DNA from: Acidobacteriota bacterium
GTDB lineage: Bacteria > Acidobacteriota > Terriglobia > Terriglobales > SCQP01
Assembly: GCA_004299485.1 (NCBI GenBank)
Contig: SCQP01000007.1
Location: forward strand, 1 to 64,000
Reading direction: 5' to 3'
DNA: 64,000 nt
The position numbers and the translations under genes are program-made. The notes under the pieces were generated by a model. It saw nothing but the letters and a program-made list of their open reading frames with translations, had not been told where the DNA came from and made no database searches. This document shows, in pieces, positions 1-8,408 of the stretch (position 1 is the first letter of the stretch; every line of letters begins with the position of its first letter).

Positions 1-69
1 CCCCCGGCGTAGCGGTTCACAGGTCCACGGAGAGCGGGCCGCGCGGCGGAGCCGCGCTGGGCGCCCGCG
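1..69. repeat. Two-hairpin palindromic repeat, family B copy 1 (partial at window edge)
   Basis: GC-rich repeat. The unit ends in a hairpin, GCGCGGC, loop GGA, GCCGCGC, enclosed by an outer GCGGGC/GCCCGC stem. The last 39 bases recur almost unchanged at 141..180, and a diverged copy with compensatory stem changes lies at 38605..38698. Its left part is cut by the window start. No coding role is visible. Confidence 0.8.
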
Positions 70-89
70 CACTCTCCGCGCCACCTCGT

Positions 90-180
90 CAGCGCAGCCG
101 GGGCGCAGGGGCCCCCGGCGCAGCGATTCCGAGGTCCTGGGAGAGCGGGCCGCGCGGCGGAGCCGCGCTGGGCGCCCGCG
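90..180. repeat. Two-hairpin palindromic repeat, family B copy 2
   Basis: This is a full-length unit. A first stem (GCCGGGG paired with CCCCGGC) is followed by about 25 variable bases and then a GAGAGCGGG motif leading into the hairpin GCGCGGC-GGA-GCCGCGC. It ends 8 bases before the start codon of the RND gene at 189, so the RND ribosome binding region abuts the repeat. The tandem pair with copy 1 resembles REP/BIME arrangements. Confidence 0.8.
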
Positions 181-188
181 ATTAATCA

Positions 189-3100
189 ATGATTAACAAG
201 ATCGTACAACTGGCGCTGCGCAACCGCTTCCTGGTGCTGTTGCTGATGGTGCTGCTGGTGATCGGTGGCGTGGTGTCGTTCAACAACATGCCCGTCGAGG
301 CGTACCCCAACCTCTCGCCGCCGATGGTGGAGATCATCACCCAGTGGCCGGGCCACAGTACGCTGGAAATCGAACGCCTGATCACCCGGCCGCTCGAGCT
401 GGCGATGAACGGCACGCCCGGCCTGGTCTACATGCGCTCGATCTCGCTCTACGGCCTGAGCGACATTACGCTCACCTTTGAGGATGCGACCGATCCCTAC
501 TTCGCGCGCCAGCTCATCTTCCAGCGCTTCGCCGACGCCACCCTGCCCACCGGCGTGACGCCCACCATGTCGCCCCTGTCGCCGCCCAGCGGCATCATTT
601 ACCGCTACGTGCTCGAAAGCCCCGACCGCAGCGCGCAGGATCTGCACACCATCGAAAACTGGACGCTGGCGCGCGCCTACAAATCCATCCCCGGCGTCGC
701 CGATGACAGCAGCTTCGGCGGCACCACCATGCAGTATCAGGTGCTGCTCGATCCGGTGCGCCTGGCCAACTACCATGTCACCGTGCCGCAGGTGATGGCG
801 TCGCTCGCCGCCAATAACGCCAATACCGGCGGCGGCTTTTACTCCCAGGGCGGGCAGTTCTACTACGTCCGTGCGCTGGGGCTGGTGACCAGCACCCAGG
901 ACATCGGCGATATTGTGGTGGCCAGCAACAACGGCGCGCCCGTCTACATTCACGACGTCGCGCACGTGGACATTGGGCATGCGCCGCGCCTGGGCGAGTT
1001 CGGCTTCAATCACACCGATGACGCCGTCGAAGGTGTCATCATGCTGCGCACCGGCGCGCACACGCAGGATGTGCTCAAGACGGTCGAGGCGAAAACCGCC
1101 GCGCTCAACCGCGAGCTGCCTCCGGACGTCAAGGTCCACGCCTTCTACGACCGCACCGGCCTGGTGAACCTCACCATCAACACCGTCGAGGACAACCTGC
1201 TGCACGGCATCATTCTGGTGCTGATCATCCTCATCCTGCTGCTGGTGAGCGTGCGCGCCGCGATCATCACCGCCCTCACCATCCCGCTGGCGCTGCTGTT
1301 CTCTTTCATTTTCCTGCACGCCTGGGGCATCTCCGCGAACCTGCTCTCCATCGGCGCCATCGACTTCGGCATCATCATCGACGGCACCGTGATCATGATG
1401 GAGAACATCTATCGCGAGCTCGAAGAGCACCACGGCCAGGACTACAAGCTCACCGAACTCATCCTTACCGCCGCCAAGGACGTGGACCGGCCGATCTTCT
1501 TCTCCGTCGCGGTCATGATCGCCGCCTACCTGCCCATCTACGCCCTCACCGGTGAAAGCGGCAAGCTCTTCCGCCCCATGGCCGACACCATGGCCATGGC
1601 GCTGGTGGGCTCGCTCATCATCACCCTCACCCTGGTGCCGGTGCTGTGCTCCTACTGGTTCAAGGGCGGCATCAAAGCCACCGTCAACCGGCCGCTGGAA
1701 TGGATCAAGCGGGGTTACCGCCAGCAGATCGCCTGGTCGGTCGAGCACCCCACGCCGGTGCTGGCAATCGTGGTCCTGCTGTTTATCGGCTCGCTGCTGC
1801 TGGTGCCGCACATCGGCGGCGAGTTCATGCCCCACATGGACGAGGGCGCGCTCTGGGTGCGCGCCACCATGCCCTACTCCATCTCCTTTGAAGAAGCCAG
1901 CCGCATCTCGCCGCAGATCCGCCACATCCTGTTGTCCTATCCCCAGGTCACCGACGTGGGCAGCGAGCTGGGGCGGCCCGACGACGGCACCGATTCTACC
2001 GGCTTTTTCAATGACGAATTCTACGTTGGTCTGAAACCCTACAACGATCCGAGCTGGCAAAAAAGCTCCGCGCACACCAAGCAGGAACTGATCGACAACC
2101 TGGAAAAACGCTTTGCCGCCTTCCCCGGCATCATCTTCAACTACACCCAGCCCGCCGAGGATGCCGTCGATGAAGCCCTCACCGGCCTCAAGAGCGCACT
2201 CGCCGTCAAGGTCTTCGGCCCCGACCTGCACACCTTGCAGGATCTCGCCATCCAGGTGCGCAAAACCCTGTCCACCATCCCCGGTTATACCGACTTGACC
2301 GTGGTGAAAGAGCTGGGCCAACCCAGCATCGCGGTGCAGATCAACCGCGCCGCCATCGCTCGCTACGGCATCAACGTCAACGACGTGGAAGCCGTCGTCG
2401 AGGCCGGCGTGGGTGGCAATGCGGTCTCCCAGGTCGTGCATGGCGAAGAGCTGTTCGATATGGTGGTGCGCATGGAGCCGCAGTACCGCAGCAGTCCGCA
2501 GGCCATCGGCAGCCTGCTGGTAGCCGGCCCCGGCGGCCAGGAGATCCCCCTCCGCGAGCTGGCCGCCATCAGCGAACAGGACAGCCCTTCGTTCGTCTAC
2601 CGCGAAAACAACGAGCGTTACATTGGCGTGCAGTACAGCATCCAGGGACGCGACCTGGAGCATGCCGTGGATGCCGGCAAGGCCGCACTCGCGCAAAACC
2701 TGCACCTGCCCCAGGGCTACCGCTTGGTCTGGGGCGGCGAATACAGTGAGTATGTAGCCGCGCGCCAGCAGATCTCCGTCGTCGCTCCGCTGGTGCTGTT
2801 GCTCATCCTGCTCATTCTGTTTGCCCTCTACGGCAACTTCAAGTTCCCCATCATCATCATGATTTCCGTGCTCCTCACCCTGCCCGAAGGAGCGCTGTTC
2901 GCACTCTGGGCGACGGGCACTGCCTTCAGCGTTTCCTCCGCCCTGGGCCTGCTGGCCGTCACCGGCGTGGCCGCGGAAGAAACCGTCATCCTGGTTTCGT
3001 ACATCAACAAGCTGCGCTTGCAGGGCGAGGAGATTACGCCCGCCTCGGTGAGCGCGGCGGTTTTGCGGCTGCGGCCCATCCTGATCACCGCCCTGGTCGC

Positions 3101-3272
3101 CTGCCTGGGCCTGCTGCCGGCGGCGTTGTCCCACGGCATTGGCAGCGATACCCAGCGGCCTTTCGCGCTGGTGATCGTCTCCGGCATGATCTCCACCCTC
3201 GTGCTGGGGCTGTGCATCAACCCCATCCTCTACAAGCTCGCGGCCCGCAAAGGCGACGCGCTCCAGGTCTGA
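189..3272 (+). CDS. HME-type RND efflux permease (CzcA/CusA-like)
   Basis: The 1027-residue product has the usual RND length. It has a first membrane helix at about residues 10-32, a large periplasmic porter loop, a helix bundle from about 335, a second periplasmic loop from about 540-860, and a final bundle. In TM4 the sequence DFGIIIDGTVIMMEN (D392, D398) closely matches the proton-relay signature of heavy-metal RND pumps of the CzcA branch. By family, it would be the inner-membrane proton-driven component of a tripartite metal cation exporter. The periplasmic adaptor and outer-membrane channel are not in the window and may lie upstream. The ATG at 189 begins a typical N-terminus (MINKIVQLALRNR). 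Substrate metal cannot be told from the sequence. Confidence 0.9.
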   Translation: MINKIVQLALRNRFLVLLLMVLLVIGGVVSFNNMPVEAYPNLSPPMVEIITQWPGHSTLEIERLITRPLELAMNGTPGLVYMRSISLYGLSDITLTFEDATDPYFARQLIFQRFADATLPTGVTPTMSPLSPPSGIIYRYVLESPDRSAQDLHTIENWTLARAYKSIPGVADDSSFGGTTMQYQVLLDPVRLANYHVTVPQVMASLAANNANTGGGFYSQGGQFYYVRALGLVTSTQDIGDIVVASNNGAPVYIHDVAHVDIGHAPRLGEFGFNHTDDAVEGVIMLRTGAHTQDVLKTVEAKTAALNRELPPDVKVHAFYDRTGLVNLTINTVEDNLLHGIILVLIILILLLVSVRAAIITALTIPLALLFSFIFLHAWGISANLLSIGAIDFGIIIDGTVIMMENIYRELEEHHGQDYKLTELILTAAKDVDRPIFFSVAVMIAAYLPIYALTGESGKLFRPMADTMAMALVGSLIITLTLVPVLCSYWFKGGIKATVNRPLEWIKRGYRQQIAWSVEHPTPVLAIVVLLFIGSLLLVPHIGGEFMPHMDEGALWVRATMPYSISFEEASRISPQIRHILLSYPQVTDVGSELGRPDDGTDSTGFFNDEFYVGLKPYNDPSWQKSSAHTKQELIDNLEKRFAAFPGIIFNYTQPAEDAVDEALTGLKSALAVKVFGPDLHTLQDLAIQVRKTLSTIPGYTDLTVVKELGQPSIAVQINRAAIARYGINVNDVEAVVEAGVGGNAVSQVVHGEELFDMVVRMEPQYRSSPQAIGSLLVAGPGGQEIPLRELAAISEQDSPSFVYRENNERYIGVQYSIQGRDLEHAVDAGKAALAQNLHLPQGYRLVWGGEYSEYVAARQQISVVAPLVLLLILLILFALYGNFKFPIIIMISVLLTLPEGALFALWATGTAFSVSSALGLLAVTGVAAEETVILVSYINKLRLQGEEITPASVSAAVLRLRPILITALVACLGLLPAALSHGIGSDTQRPFALVIVSGMISTLVLGLCINPILYKLAARKGDALQV

Positions 3273-3363
3273 CGGCGCGCCCGGCCAGGCTGGGGCTACC
3301 GGGGCCCCAGCCTGGCCGGGCGTAAGCGGGTCGCGTGGCGCAGCCACGCGCGGCCACGCGCCT
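3273..3363. repeat. Two-hairpin palindromic repeat, family A copy 1 (intergenic)
   Basis: A perfect 17-base inverted repeat (3280..3296 with 3304..3320, 7-base loop) is followed by AAGCGGG and a second perfect 8-base hairpin CGCGTGGC-GCA-GCCACGCG (3332..3350). It begins right after the RND stop codon and ends just before the next gene, so it may also act as a transcription end structure, although no T-run follows. Related copies lie inside genes at 4803..4891 and 7133..7220. Confidence 0.85.
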
Positions 3364-3379
3364 GTCGTATGATGGCGGT

Positions 3380-4237
3380 ATGTGGCGCCGCCTGCCTCTC
3401 TTCTGGTTTGTGATTGCGCTTGCCGCCTGGGCACAGACCCCGCAGCCGTTCGCGCCGCTGACACAATGGGAAACGGCAGTGCGCGCCGGCAACCCAGCCG
3501 CCGTAACGGCGATGTACTCGGCGGCGCCGCTGCCTGAACTCATTGTCTCCACCGGCGTCATCAGTGACGTGCCGCGCGAGGCCACTTTCTGGGCCACCTG
3601 GGAGAAACAGGGCCTCACCCGCCTGGCCATCACCCCGATCGTGAGTCGCGCGCTGGGCCCGGACCTGCATGCCGTCGGCTTTGAAGCCGGCATTTACTTC
3701 ACCAGCCGCTCCGGTCCGCACAGCTTTTATCTATTCGTCCAGCAGACCTGGCAGAAGCAGGCCGCGGGCTGGCGCATCATCAGCGGCGGCCGCACCGACC
3801 TGGCGCGGCTCCGCCAGCCGACCTCGCTCACCGGGCCGATCTACTCCAAATCCGCGGATGCGCACCAGCAAATCGCCACCGCCCTGGCGCAAGCCCGCAC
3901 CCAGCACAAACTGGTGCTGCTCGATTTCGGCGGCAACTGGTGCTACGACTGCCACGTCCTCGACTTGGCGTTTCAGCGTTCCGATCTCGCGCCGCTGCTG
4001 ACCTCCGACTACATTCTGGTCAATGTGGATGTGGAGGAGTTCAACTACAATCTTGACATCGTCAAGCAGTACGGCCTTTCGATCATGCAAGGCGTGCCCA
4101 TGCTGGCGATCCTCAGTGCCGGCGGCAAGGTGCTGGCCAGCAGCTCGAACGGCTCGCTCCAGGCCACGCGCGGCCTCGGGCCGCAAGACCTGATCCGCTT
4201 CCTCGCCGACTGGCAGCCACCAGCCCAAAAAGGCTGA
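3380..4237 (+). CDS. Secreted thioredoxin-fold protein
   Basis: The product has 285 residues from the ATG at 3380; the frame is open further upstream, but this start gives a clean signal peptide (MWRRLPLFWFVIALAAWAQ). The middle (about 25-150) looks like an NTF2/SnoaL-like domain: an AVRAGNPAAVTAMY-type helix followed by an SFYLFVQQTW strand region. The C-terminal half is a thioredoxin fold with the redox motif WCYDC (C188, C191) and the cis-proline region GVPML. It probably acts in the cell envelope as a thiol-disulphide reductase or chaperone, like other acidobacterial DUF4440/thioredoxin hybrids; the substrate is unknown. It is not obviously in one operon with the RND gene, because family A repeat 1 separates them. 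Confidence 0.8.
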   Translation: MWRRLPLFWFVIALAAWAQTPQPFAPLTQWETAVRAGNPAAVTAMYSAAPLPELIVSTGVISDVPREATFWATWEKQGLTRLAITPIVSRALGPDLHAVGFEAGIYFTSRSGPHSFYLFVQQTWQKQAAGWRIISGGRTDLARLRQPTSLTGPIYSKSADAHQQIATALAQARTQHKLVLLDFGGNWCYDCHVLDLAFQRSDLAPLLTSDYILVNVDVEEFNYNLDIVKQYGLSIMQGVPMLAILSAGGKVLASSSNGSLQATRGLGPQDLIRFLADWQPPAQKG

Positions 4238-4307
4238 AGGCTTAGCCAAAAGGCGGGATCCCGGCCGGAGTTCCACCCCCACAGAAGTCGCCGCATCTGC
4301 CGCAAGG

Positions 4308-5867
4308 GTGCAATCAGGGTCTCCCGAAAGAAGCAATCTGCTCGCGTACTACGCGGCACTAGGGCTGGTCCTGGCCGCGGCGATTGCTCCCCTGTGGATG
4401 GTCTCCTTCCCTGGGATGATTGACTACCCTTCGCACCTGGTCCGCTGCTACATCCTCGCTCACTTCGGCTCAAACCCCTTCTGGCCGCACTTCTACCGCG
4501 TCGAGTTCGGACCGATCCCGAACCTGGCCATGGACGTTATCGTCACGCCGCTGGCGCACTGGCTGCCGATTGTGGTTAGCGGCCAGATCTTCCTCACCCT
4601 GCTCGCGCTGGTCTACGTCCTGGGCTGCAGCGAGCTGGCACGCGCCGCCTGGGGACGGCCGCAATGGCTGGCGCTGGTGGCGGGCCTGACGCTGTACAAC
4701 GCCACGCTGCTCTGGGGGTTTGTGAACTATCTGTTCGGGCTGGGGCTGTTCTTTCTGGTCTTCGCGGTCTGGCTCCGGCTCCGGCGGCAGATGACTCCAG
4801 ACGCGGGGGCCGGGCTGGGGCTCCCGGGGCCCCTGGCCCGGCCGAGCGTCAAGCGGGTGGCGTGGCGCAGCCACGCCAGGCCCCGCGCCAGTCAATGCCG
4901 GTTCGCGCTGCTGTGCGGCTTGGGAACGCTGGTGTATCTGGCGCATCTTGCCGCCGTAGCCGTCCTGGGCGTGGCGTGCGTCACCGTAGCCCTGATGGAC
5001 TGGTGGCCGCAGCGCGGCCGCGGTCCGGCGTGGCAATCTTTGCTGTGGCAAACCGGCTGGCTTGGTGCTCCGGGGCTGCTGCTGCTGTTTGGCTACTTGC
5101 AACGTAACGGCCGGACCGGACGCATCGGCGGCTACACCCTGTGGCACAAAATTGCGGCCCTGTTCACGCTGGTACGCAGTTACAACGTACGTTCCGACGC
5201 CGCCATCACCCTCGGCCTGGCCGCCTGCGCCGTGGTACTGCTGTGGCATTGCCGTTGGCGCCGGGAGCTGGTCGTGGCAGGACTGGTGCTGCTGGGCTGC
5301 TGCCTGGCGATGCCAAACCGGATCCTGACTTCCCAGAACGCCGATATCCGGCTTTCCGTTCCGGCCTTTGTGCTGCTCATCTTGGCGGTACGGCCGCGCT
5401 GGGGACGCCTGCAGGCAGCCGCGCTGTGCCTCGCTCTCGCGCTCCTGGGCCTGCACATCGGGCTGATTGCACACACCTGGCGTGGCTTCAACGCGCGCGC
5501 CCGGGACGTGCTGGCGCTGGGAGAAAAGCTGCCACCGGGCGCGCGCGTCGATGTACTGGAAGACGTCGTCTTCACCGGCCCGCTCGCCAACAAGTGGGAT
5601 TTCGAAGTGCCCAAAATTCTCGATTACTGGAGCGTGAGCCGCGGCGCCTACGAATCGAATGTATTTGCCCAGGCGGGACAACAGCCCCTGATCAAACGCA
5701 CCCGCTTCCGCAACTGCTGGCCGGGTACGGATCCCGGTTGTCTGAGGAATTTCGACTACCTGGTGACCCTCAACCCTCCGCCAACCCTCCAGCGGCAGGC
5801 GCAAGCGCTGGGCGTGCCGGTGGCGCGCTGGCGGGGCGACACGCTCTGGCGGTTGCGCCTCCCGTAA
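4308..5867 (+). CDS. Polytopic membrane protein of unknown function
   Basis: The product has 519 residues from a GTG start, with about ten hydrophobic helices spread along its length and a soluble C-terminal tail of about 120 residues containing a Cys-rich stretch (RNCWPGTDPGC). The conserved-looking motif MIDYPSHLVRCYIL after the first helix, and the overall plan, recall polytopic GT-C-like or EpsG-like envelope proteins, but I do not recognise a family with certainty. Residues 166-195 (DAGAGLGLPGPL onward, rich in Arg, Ala and Pro) are encoded by a palindromic repeat inserted in frame between two helices. The gene lies upstream of a convergent glycosyltransferase, which fits a role in envelope polysaccharide work, but that is inference. 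Confidence 0.65.
   Translation: MQSGSPERSNLLAYYAALGLVLAAAIAPLWMVSFPGMIDYPSHLVRCYILAHFGSNPFWPHFYRVEFGPIPNLAMDVIVTPLAHWLPIVVSGQIFLTLLALVYVLGCSELARAAWGRPQWLALVAGLTLYNATLLWGFVNYLFGLGLFFLVFAVWLRLRRQMTPDAGAGLGLPGPLARPSVKRVAWRSHARPRASQCRFALLCGLGTLVYLAHLAAVAVLGVACVTVALMDWWPQRGRGPAWQSLLWQTGWLGAPGLLLLFGYLQRNGRTGRIGGYTLWHKIAALFTLVRSYNVRSDAAITLGLAACAVVLLWHCRWRRELVVAGLVLLGCCLAMPNRILTSQNADIRLSVPAFVLLILAVRPRWGRLQAAALCLALALLGLHIGLIAHTWRGFNARARDVLALGEKLPPGARVDVLEDVVFTGPLANKWDFEVPKILDYWSVSRGAYESNVFAQAGQQPLIKRTRFRNCWPGTDPGCLRNFDYLVTLNPPPTLQRQAQALGVPVARWRGDTLWRLRLP
4803..4891. repeat. Two-hairpin palindromic repeat, family A copy 2, inside a gene
   Basis: It aligns base by base with copy 3 (7133..7220), sharing the block CGGCCGAGCGTCAAGCGGG, and more loosely with copy 1. 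The second hairpin is a perfect GGCGTGGC-GCA-GCCACGCC (4859..4877), whose closing pair differs from copy 1 in a compensatory way. It is read through in frame as about 30 residues of a cytoplasmic or periplasmic loop of the membrane protein at 4308..5867. Confidence 0.85.
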
Positions 5868-5870
5868 GGC

Positions 5871-5986
5871 TAGAGCAGTTTTAGCATCGCTGTAGCCCGC
5901 ACCGGGCGTACCGCATGCGGCTTTTCACCAAGAAAAGCCGCACGCACTCGACCAGAGCGGGACACATCCACGCTAAAACTGCTCTA
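5871..5986. mobile_element. MITE-like element with perfect 15-base terminal inverted repeats
   Basis: The 116-base element starts with TAGAGCAGTTTTAGC (5871..5885) and ends with its exact reverse complement (5972..5986). Inside is a hairpin with stem GCGGCTTTT/AAAAGCCGC at about 5927-5950. There is no reading frame long enough for a transposase. Both ends begin with TAG when read inward; on the right side this TAG is the stop codon of the convergent glycosyltransferase. It sits between two convergent genes. No clear target-site duplication is visible. It could instead be a large bidirectional terminator, but the long perfect ends suit a non-autonomous mobile element better. Confidence 0.65.
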
Positions 5987-7111
5987 ATGCAGCAGCGCAC
6001 GGAAGGCGTCGCCCCAGCGCGGCGCCAGCACCTGCCGGTCCCAAAGCGTCACCATGTCGTGCCGGGCTTGCCGTGCGCGCGCCCGGGCTTCGTCGCGGTG
6101 ATCGAACACCTGCCGCATGAGTTGCGCCAGATGCTCGGCGCTGGGTTCGGCCCAGCGCTGCTCGAGATAGATTTCACGGTCGGAGGTGAGCGGCACCTCG
6201 ACGACCCTTTCGATATCGATCAGGTAACTGTTCTGGTCGTTGAGAAAATCCGTCTGCCCGCTCCACCGCGTCGCCAGCACTGGCAATTGCGCAGCGGCAG
6301 CTTCCATGTACGGCCGTCCCCAGCCTTCGCCTCGGCTGGGCAACACGAAGGCATCGGCCGACGCATACAAGCGGGGCATGTCCTTGGCAGGCAGCAGGCC
6401 GCAGAGCAACAGAATCGGCGGAATGTCCTGCAGCCGCAGGCCCATCTGCTCCTCCAGCACCCATACCAGGTGCTCTTCCAGATCGCATCCCGGATCGTCG
6501 AACCTATGCACCTTGAGAATCAGCGCCACATCCTCATCCGGGCGGAACGCCTGGCAATAGGCCCGCAGCAGCACGTCCGGCCCCTTGCGGTCGAGCCAGT
6601 CGAAAACAGACAGAAAGTTGAAACCTCGCCGCTCGGGAATCGGCAGCGGCGCCAGCCCGGGGCGGTAGCGCCGCGTATCAAGCCCCTCGGGCATCACGCG
6701 CAGCCGGCGCTCCGCCACGCCACCGCGGGCAAACGAATCACGGTTGAAGGTCGACGGCACCCAAATCTCATCGAGCGCGTTGCAGCGCTCTGCCCAGCCC
6801 GGCGGCAAGGCGTCAGTCTCAAACGCAGTGCGGCCAATGCGCACCCGCGCTTCCAAGTCCAGCAGGAAATCCCCCGGCGGCGCGCACTGGTACAACACGC
6901 TCTCCGTCAGCGCCAGGTTCCGGCGCTGCAAGCGGGCCAGCTCCCGCCGCCGCTGCGGCGGCAGCAGGCCCTCGCGATCTTCCTGCAAGCCGATGGGCAC
7001 CACCTGCAAGGGCAGCGCCTGCTGTTCCAGTCCGGCCAGCACGTCCTGGTTGCCGTCGGCATACCCGCTGCCTCCGTAAATCGCAGCCCGGAAGACAATG
7101 CCACGGCTCAT
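5984..7111 (-). CDS. GT4-family glycosyltransferase
   Basis: The 375-residue protein has a GT-B fold. The C-terminal half carries PSRGEGWGRPYMEA (258-271) with the E-x7-E pair (E262, E270) of retaining GT4 enzymes, which transfer a sugar from a nucleotide sugar onto a glycan or protein acceptor in the cytoplasm. Its start overlaps the stop of the upstream GHMP kinase by ATGA, so the two are translationally coupled and the enzyme may use the heptose or related sugar made with that kinase. The stop codon is supplied by the terminal repeat of the MITE-like element, so the native C-terminus could have been changed by that insertion. The acceptor is unknown. Confidence 0.85.
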   Translation of the reverse strand: MSRGIVFRAAIYGGSGYADGNQDVLAGLEQQALPLQVVPIGLQEDREGLLPPQRRRELARLQRRNLALTESVLYQCAPPGDFLLDLEARVRIGRTAFETDALPPGWAERCNALDEIWVPSTFNRDSFARGGVAERRLRVMPEGLDTRRYRPGLAPLPIPERRGFNFLSVFDWLDRKGPDVLLRAYCQAFRPDEDVALILKVHRFDDPGCDLEEHLVWVLEEQMGLRLQDIPPILLLCGLLPAKDMPRLYASADAFVLPSRGEGWGRPYMEAAAAQLPVLATRWSGQTDFLNDQNSYLIDIERVVEVPLTSDREIYLEQRWAEPSAEHLAQLMRQVFDHRDEARARARQARHDMVTLWDRQVLAPRWGDAFRALLH

Positions 7112-8274
7112 GCGCGCGCGCTGGCCGCCAAGCGCGGGCCGGGCGGGGGCTCCTGGGGCCCCCAGCCCGGCCGAGCGTCAAGCGGGCCGCGTGACGCAGC
7201 CACGCCCGGCCCCGCGCCAGCCGAAGGCGCCGTGAGGGCGCAAGCCGCTTCGCCCGCGATCCAGGTCTGCAGGCCGCTGTCTTCAAATGTGAACTCACGG
7301 ATGACGCAGCCATGCTCGCGCAGCGCCGCTTCGACTTCCAGCCGCCGCTCGAAGTCACAATAGAACGTCATATAGCCGCCGCCTCCGGCGCCGTTCAGCT
7401 TGCCGCCCAGCGCGCCCGCGCGGCGCGCCGCTGCGTACAGCCCGTCGATGCGCCCATTCGAAATCTGCGGCGACATGCGCTTCTTGCATTCCCAGCACTC
7501 GTGCAGCAGCTTACCGAAGTCGTTGAGCCGCCGGCTCAACAGCAGATTCTTCATCTCCACCGCCAACTGCTTCTGCCGCCGCAAGCTGTCGAGGCTGCGG
7601 TGCTCGCCACGGCGGTAGCGCTCGGTCTGGTCGGCGAGGATGCCGTCGGCCACGCGCGTGTCGCCGGTAAAGCAGAGCACCAGATTGTGCTCCAGCTCGT
7701 TGCGGACGCCAATCGGCAGCCGCAGCGGGTTGACCAGCACCTCGCGGCCGTCGAACTCCATGAAATTCCAGCCCCCATAAGCCGCGGCATACTGATCCTG
7801 AATGCCGCCGGGAATGCCCAGCTCCTGACGCTCCAGTTGCCACGCCAGCGCCGCCACGGTGGCTTCGTCCAGGCTGAGGCGGCGGAATTCGCGCATCAAC
7901 CCCATCACCGCCACCATCAGGCTCGAAGAAGATCCCAGCCCCGAACCCGGCTTGGCATCGGTATGCAGGTAGATATCGAATCCCCCGCAGCCCTCCCCAC
8001 CCAGCTTGCGGATCGCAGCCTTGGCCAGATCGAGTTGCCCGTCATAGGTCAAGGGCGCGCCCGGCGCGTAATCCAGCGCGATCCCGAGATCGGCGGAGCG
8101 CAGATGCACCTCGTCGTCGCTGCGCGGCGACAGCGTGCCAAAGGAAAACATATTGATGGTAGCGCTCAGAACGCATCCACCCTCAAATTCCGGAAACGGC
8201 GGCACATCGGTACCACCTCCGGCAAAACCCAATCGCAACGGCGCTTTCGCTCGGATTAGCACAGGAGTCTCCAC
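7108..8274 (-). CDS. GHMP-family sugar kinase, D-glycero-D-manno-heptose 7-phosphate kinase-like, with repeat-derived tail
   Basis: The 388-residue protein starts RAKAPLRLGFAGGGTDV, the N-terminal signature of HddA-like kinases, followed by the ATP-binding motif PGSGLGSSS (109-117) and the C-terminal glycine motif KLNGAGGGGYM. By family it phosphorylates D-glycero-D-manno-heptose 7-phosphate at C1 in the GDP-heptose route; fucokinase-like relatives share the motifs, so the substrate is not certain. Residues from about 353 to the end (AGAGPGVAASRGPLDARPG and on) are encoded by palindromic repeat family A copy 3, so the normal end is probably near residue 350 and the last 35 residues are an add-on. 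It is coupled to the glycosyltransferase downstream through ATGA. Confidence 0.8.
   Translation of the reverse strand: METPVLIRAKAPLRLGFAGGGTDVPPFPEFEGGCVLSATINMFSFGTLSPRSDDEVHLRSADLGIALDYAPGAPLTYDGQLDLAKAAIRKLGGEGCGGFDIYLHTDAKPGSGLGSSSSLMVAVMGLMREFRRLSLDEATVAALAWQLERQELGIPGGIQDQYAAAYGGWNFMEFDGREVLVNPLRLPIGVRNELEHNLVLCFTGDTRVADGILADQTERYRRGEHRSLDSLRRQKQLAVEMKNLLLSRRLNDFGKLLHECWECKKRMSPQISNGRIDGLYAAARRAGALGGKLNGAGGGGYMTFYCDFERRLEVEAALREHGCVIREFTFEDSGLQTWIAGEAACALTAPSAGAGPGVAASRGPLDARPGWGPQEPPPGPRLAASARA
7133..7220. repeat. Two-hairpin palindromic repeat, family A copy 3, at a gene end
   Basis: It has the same orientation and layout as copy 2: a GC-rich stem (GGGGGCTCCTGGGGCCCCC core), then CGGCCGAGCGTCAAGCGGG, then a smaller GCA-loop hairpin that is imperfect here. 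It encodes the C-terminal tail of the GHMP kinase in the antisense direction, that is, in a different reading frame from the one used by copy 2 in the membrane protein. Confidence 0.85.
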
Positions 8275-8408
8275 GTACGGCGCCGGCTTTCTTAGCGCAT
8301 CCTAATCTGCGCACGGCGCTCCGCCCTTCTCCTTGCAGGAAGCGGGCCAAACTGCCACGCAGCCCAGGGTGGCCCCCGGCGTGCTCATGGAAAGCCGGAG
8401 AATACCCT

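Noticed and set aside
186-3464. 1092-residue minus-strand frame opposite the RND gene, and many other long antisense frames (for example 47879..51256 plus and 37988..39760 plus)
   Set aside because: They mirror real genes in high-GC DNA, lack any recognisable domain, have compositions rich in Gly, Arg, His and Gln, and would require the real, domain-bearing genes on the other strand to be wrong.
8360-8400. CCCCCGGCGTGCT motif before the methyltransferase and before flgF as a shared regulatory box
   Set aside because: Only 13 bases, GC-rich, and similar to pieces of repeat family B; too weak to call a regulatory site.
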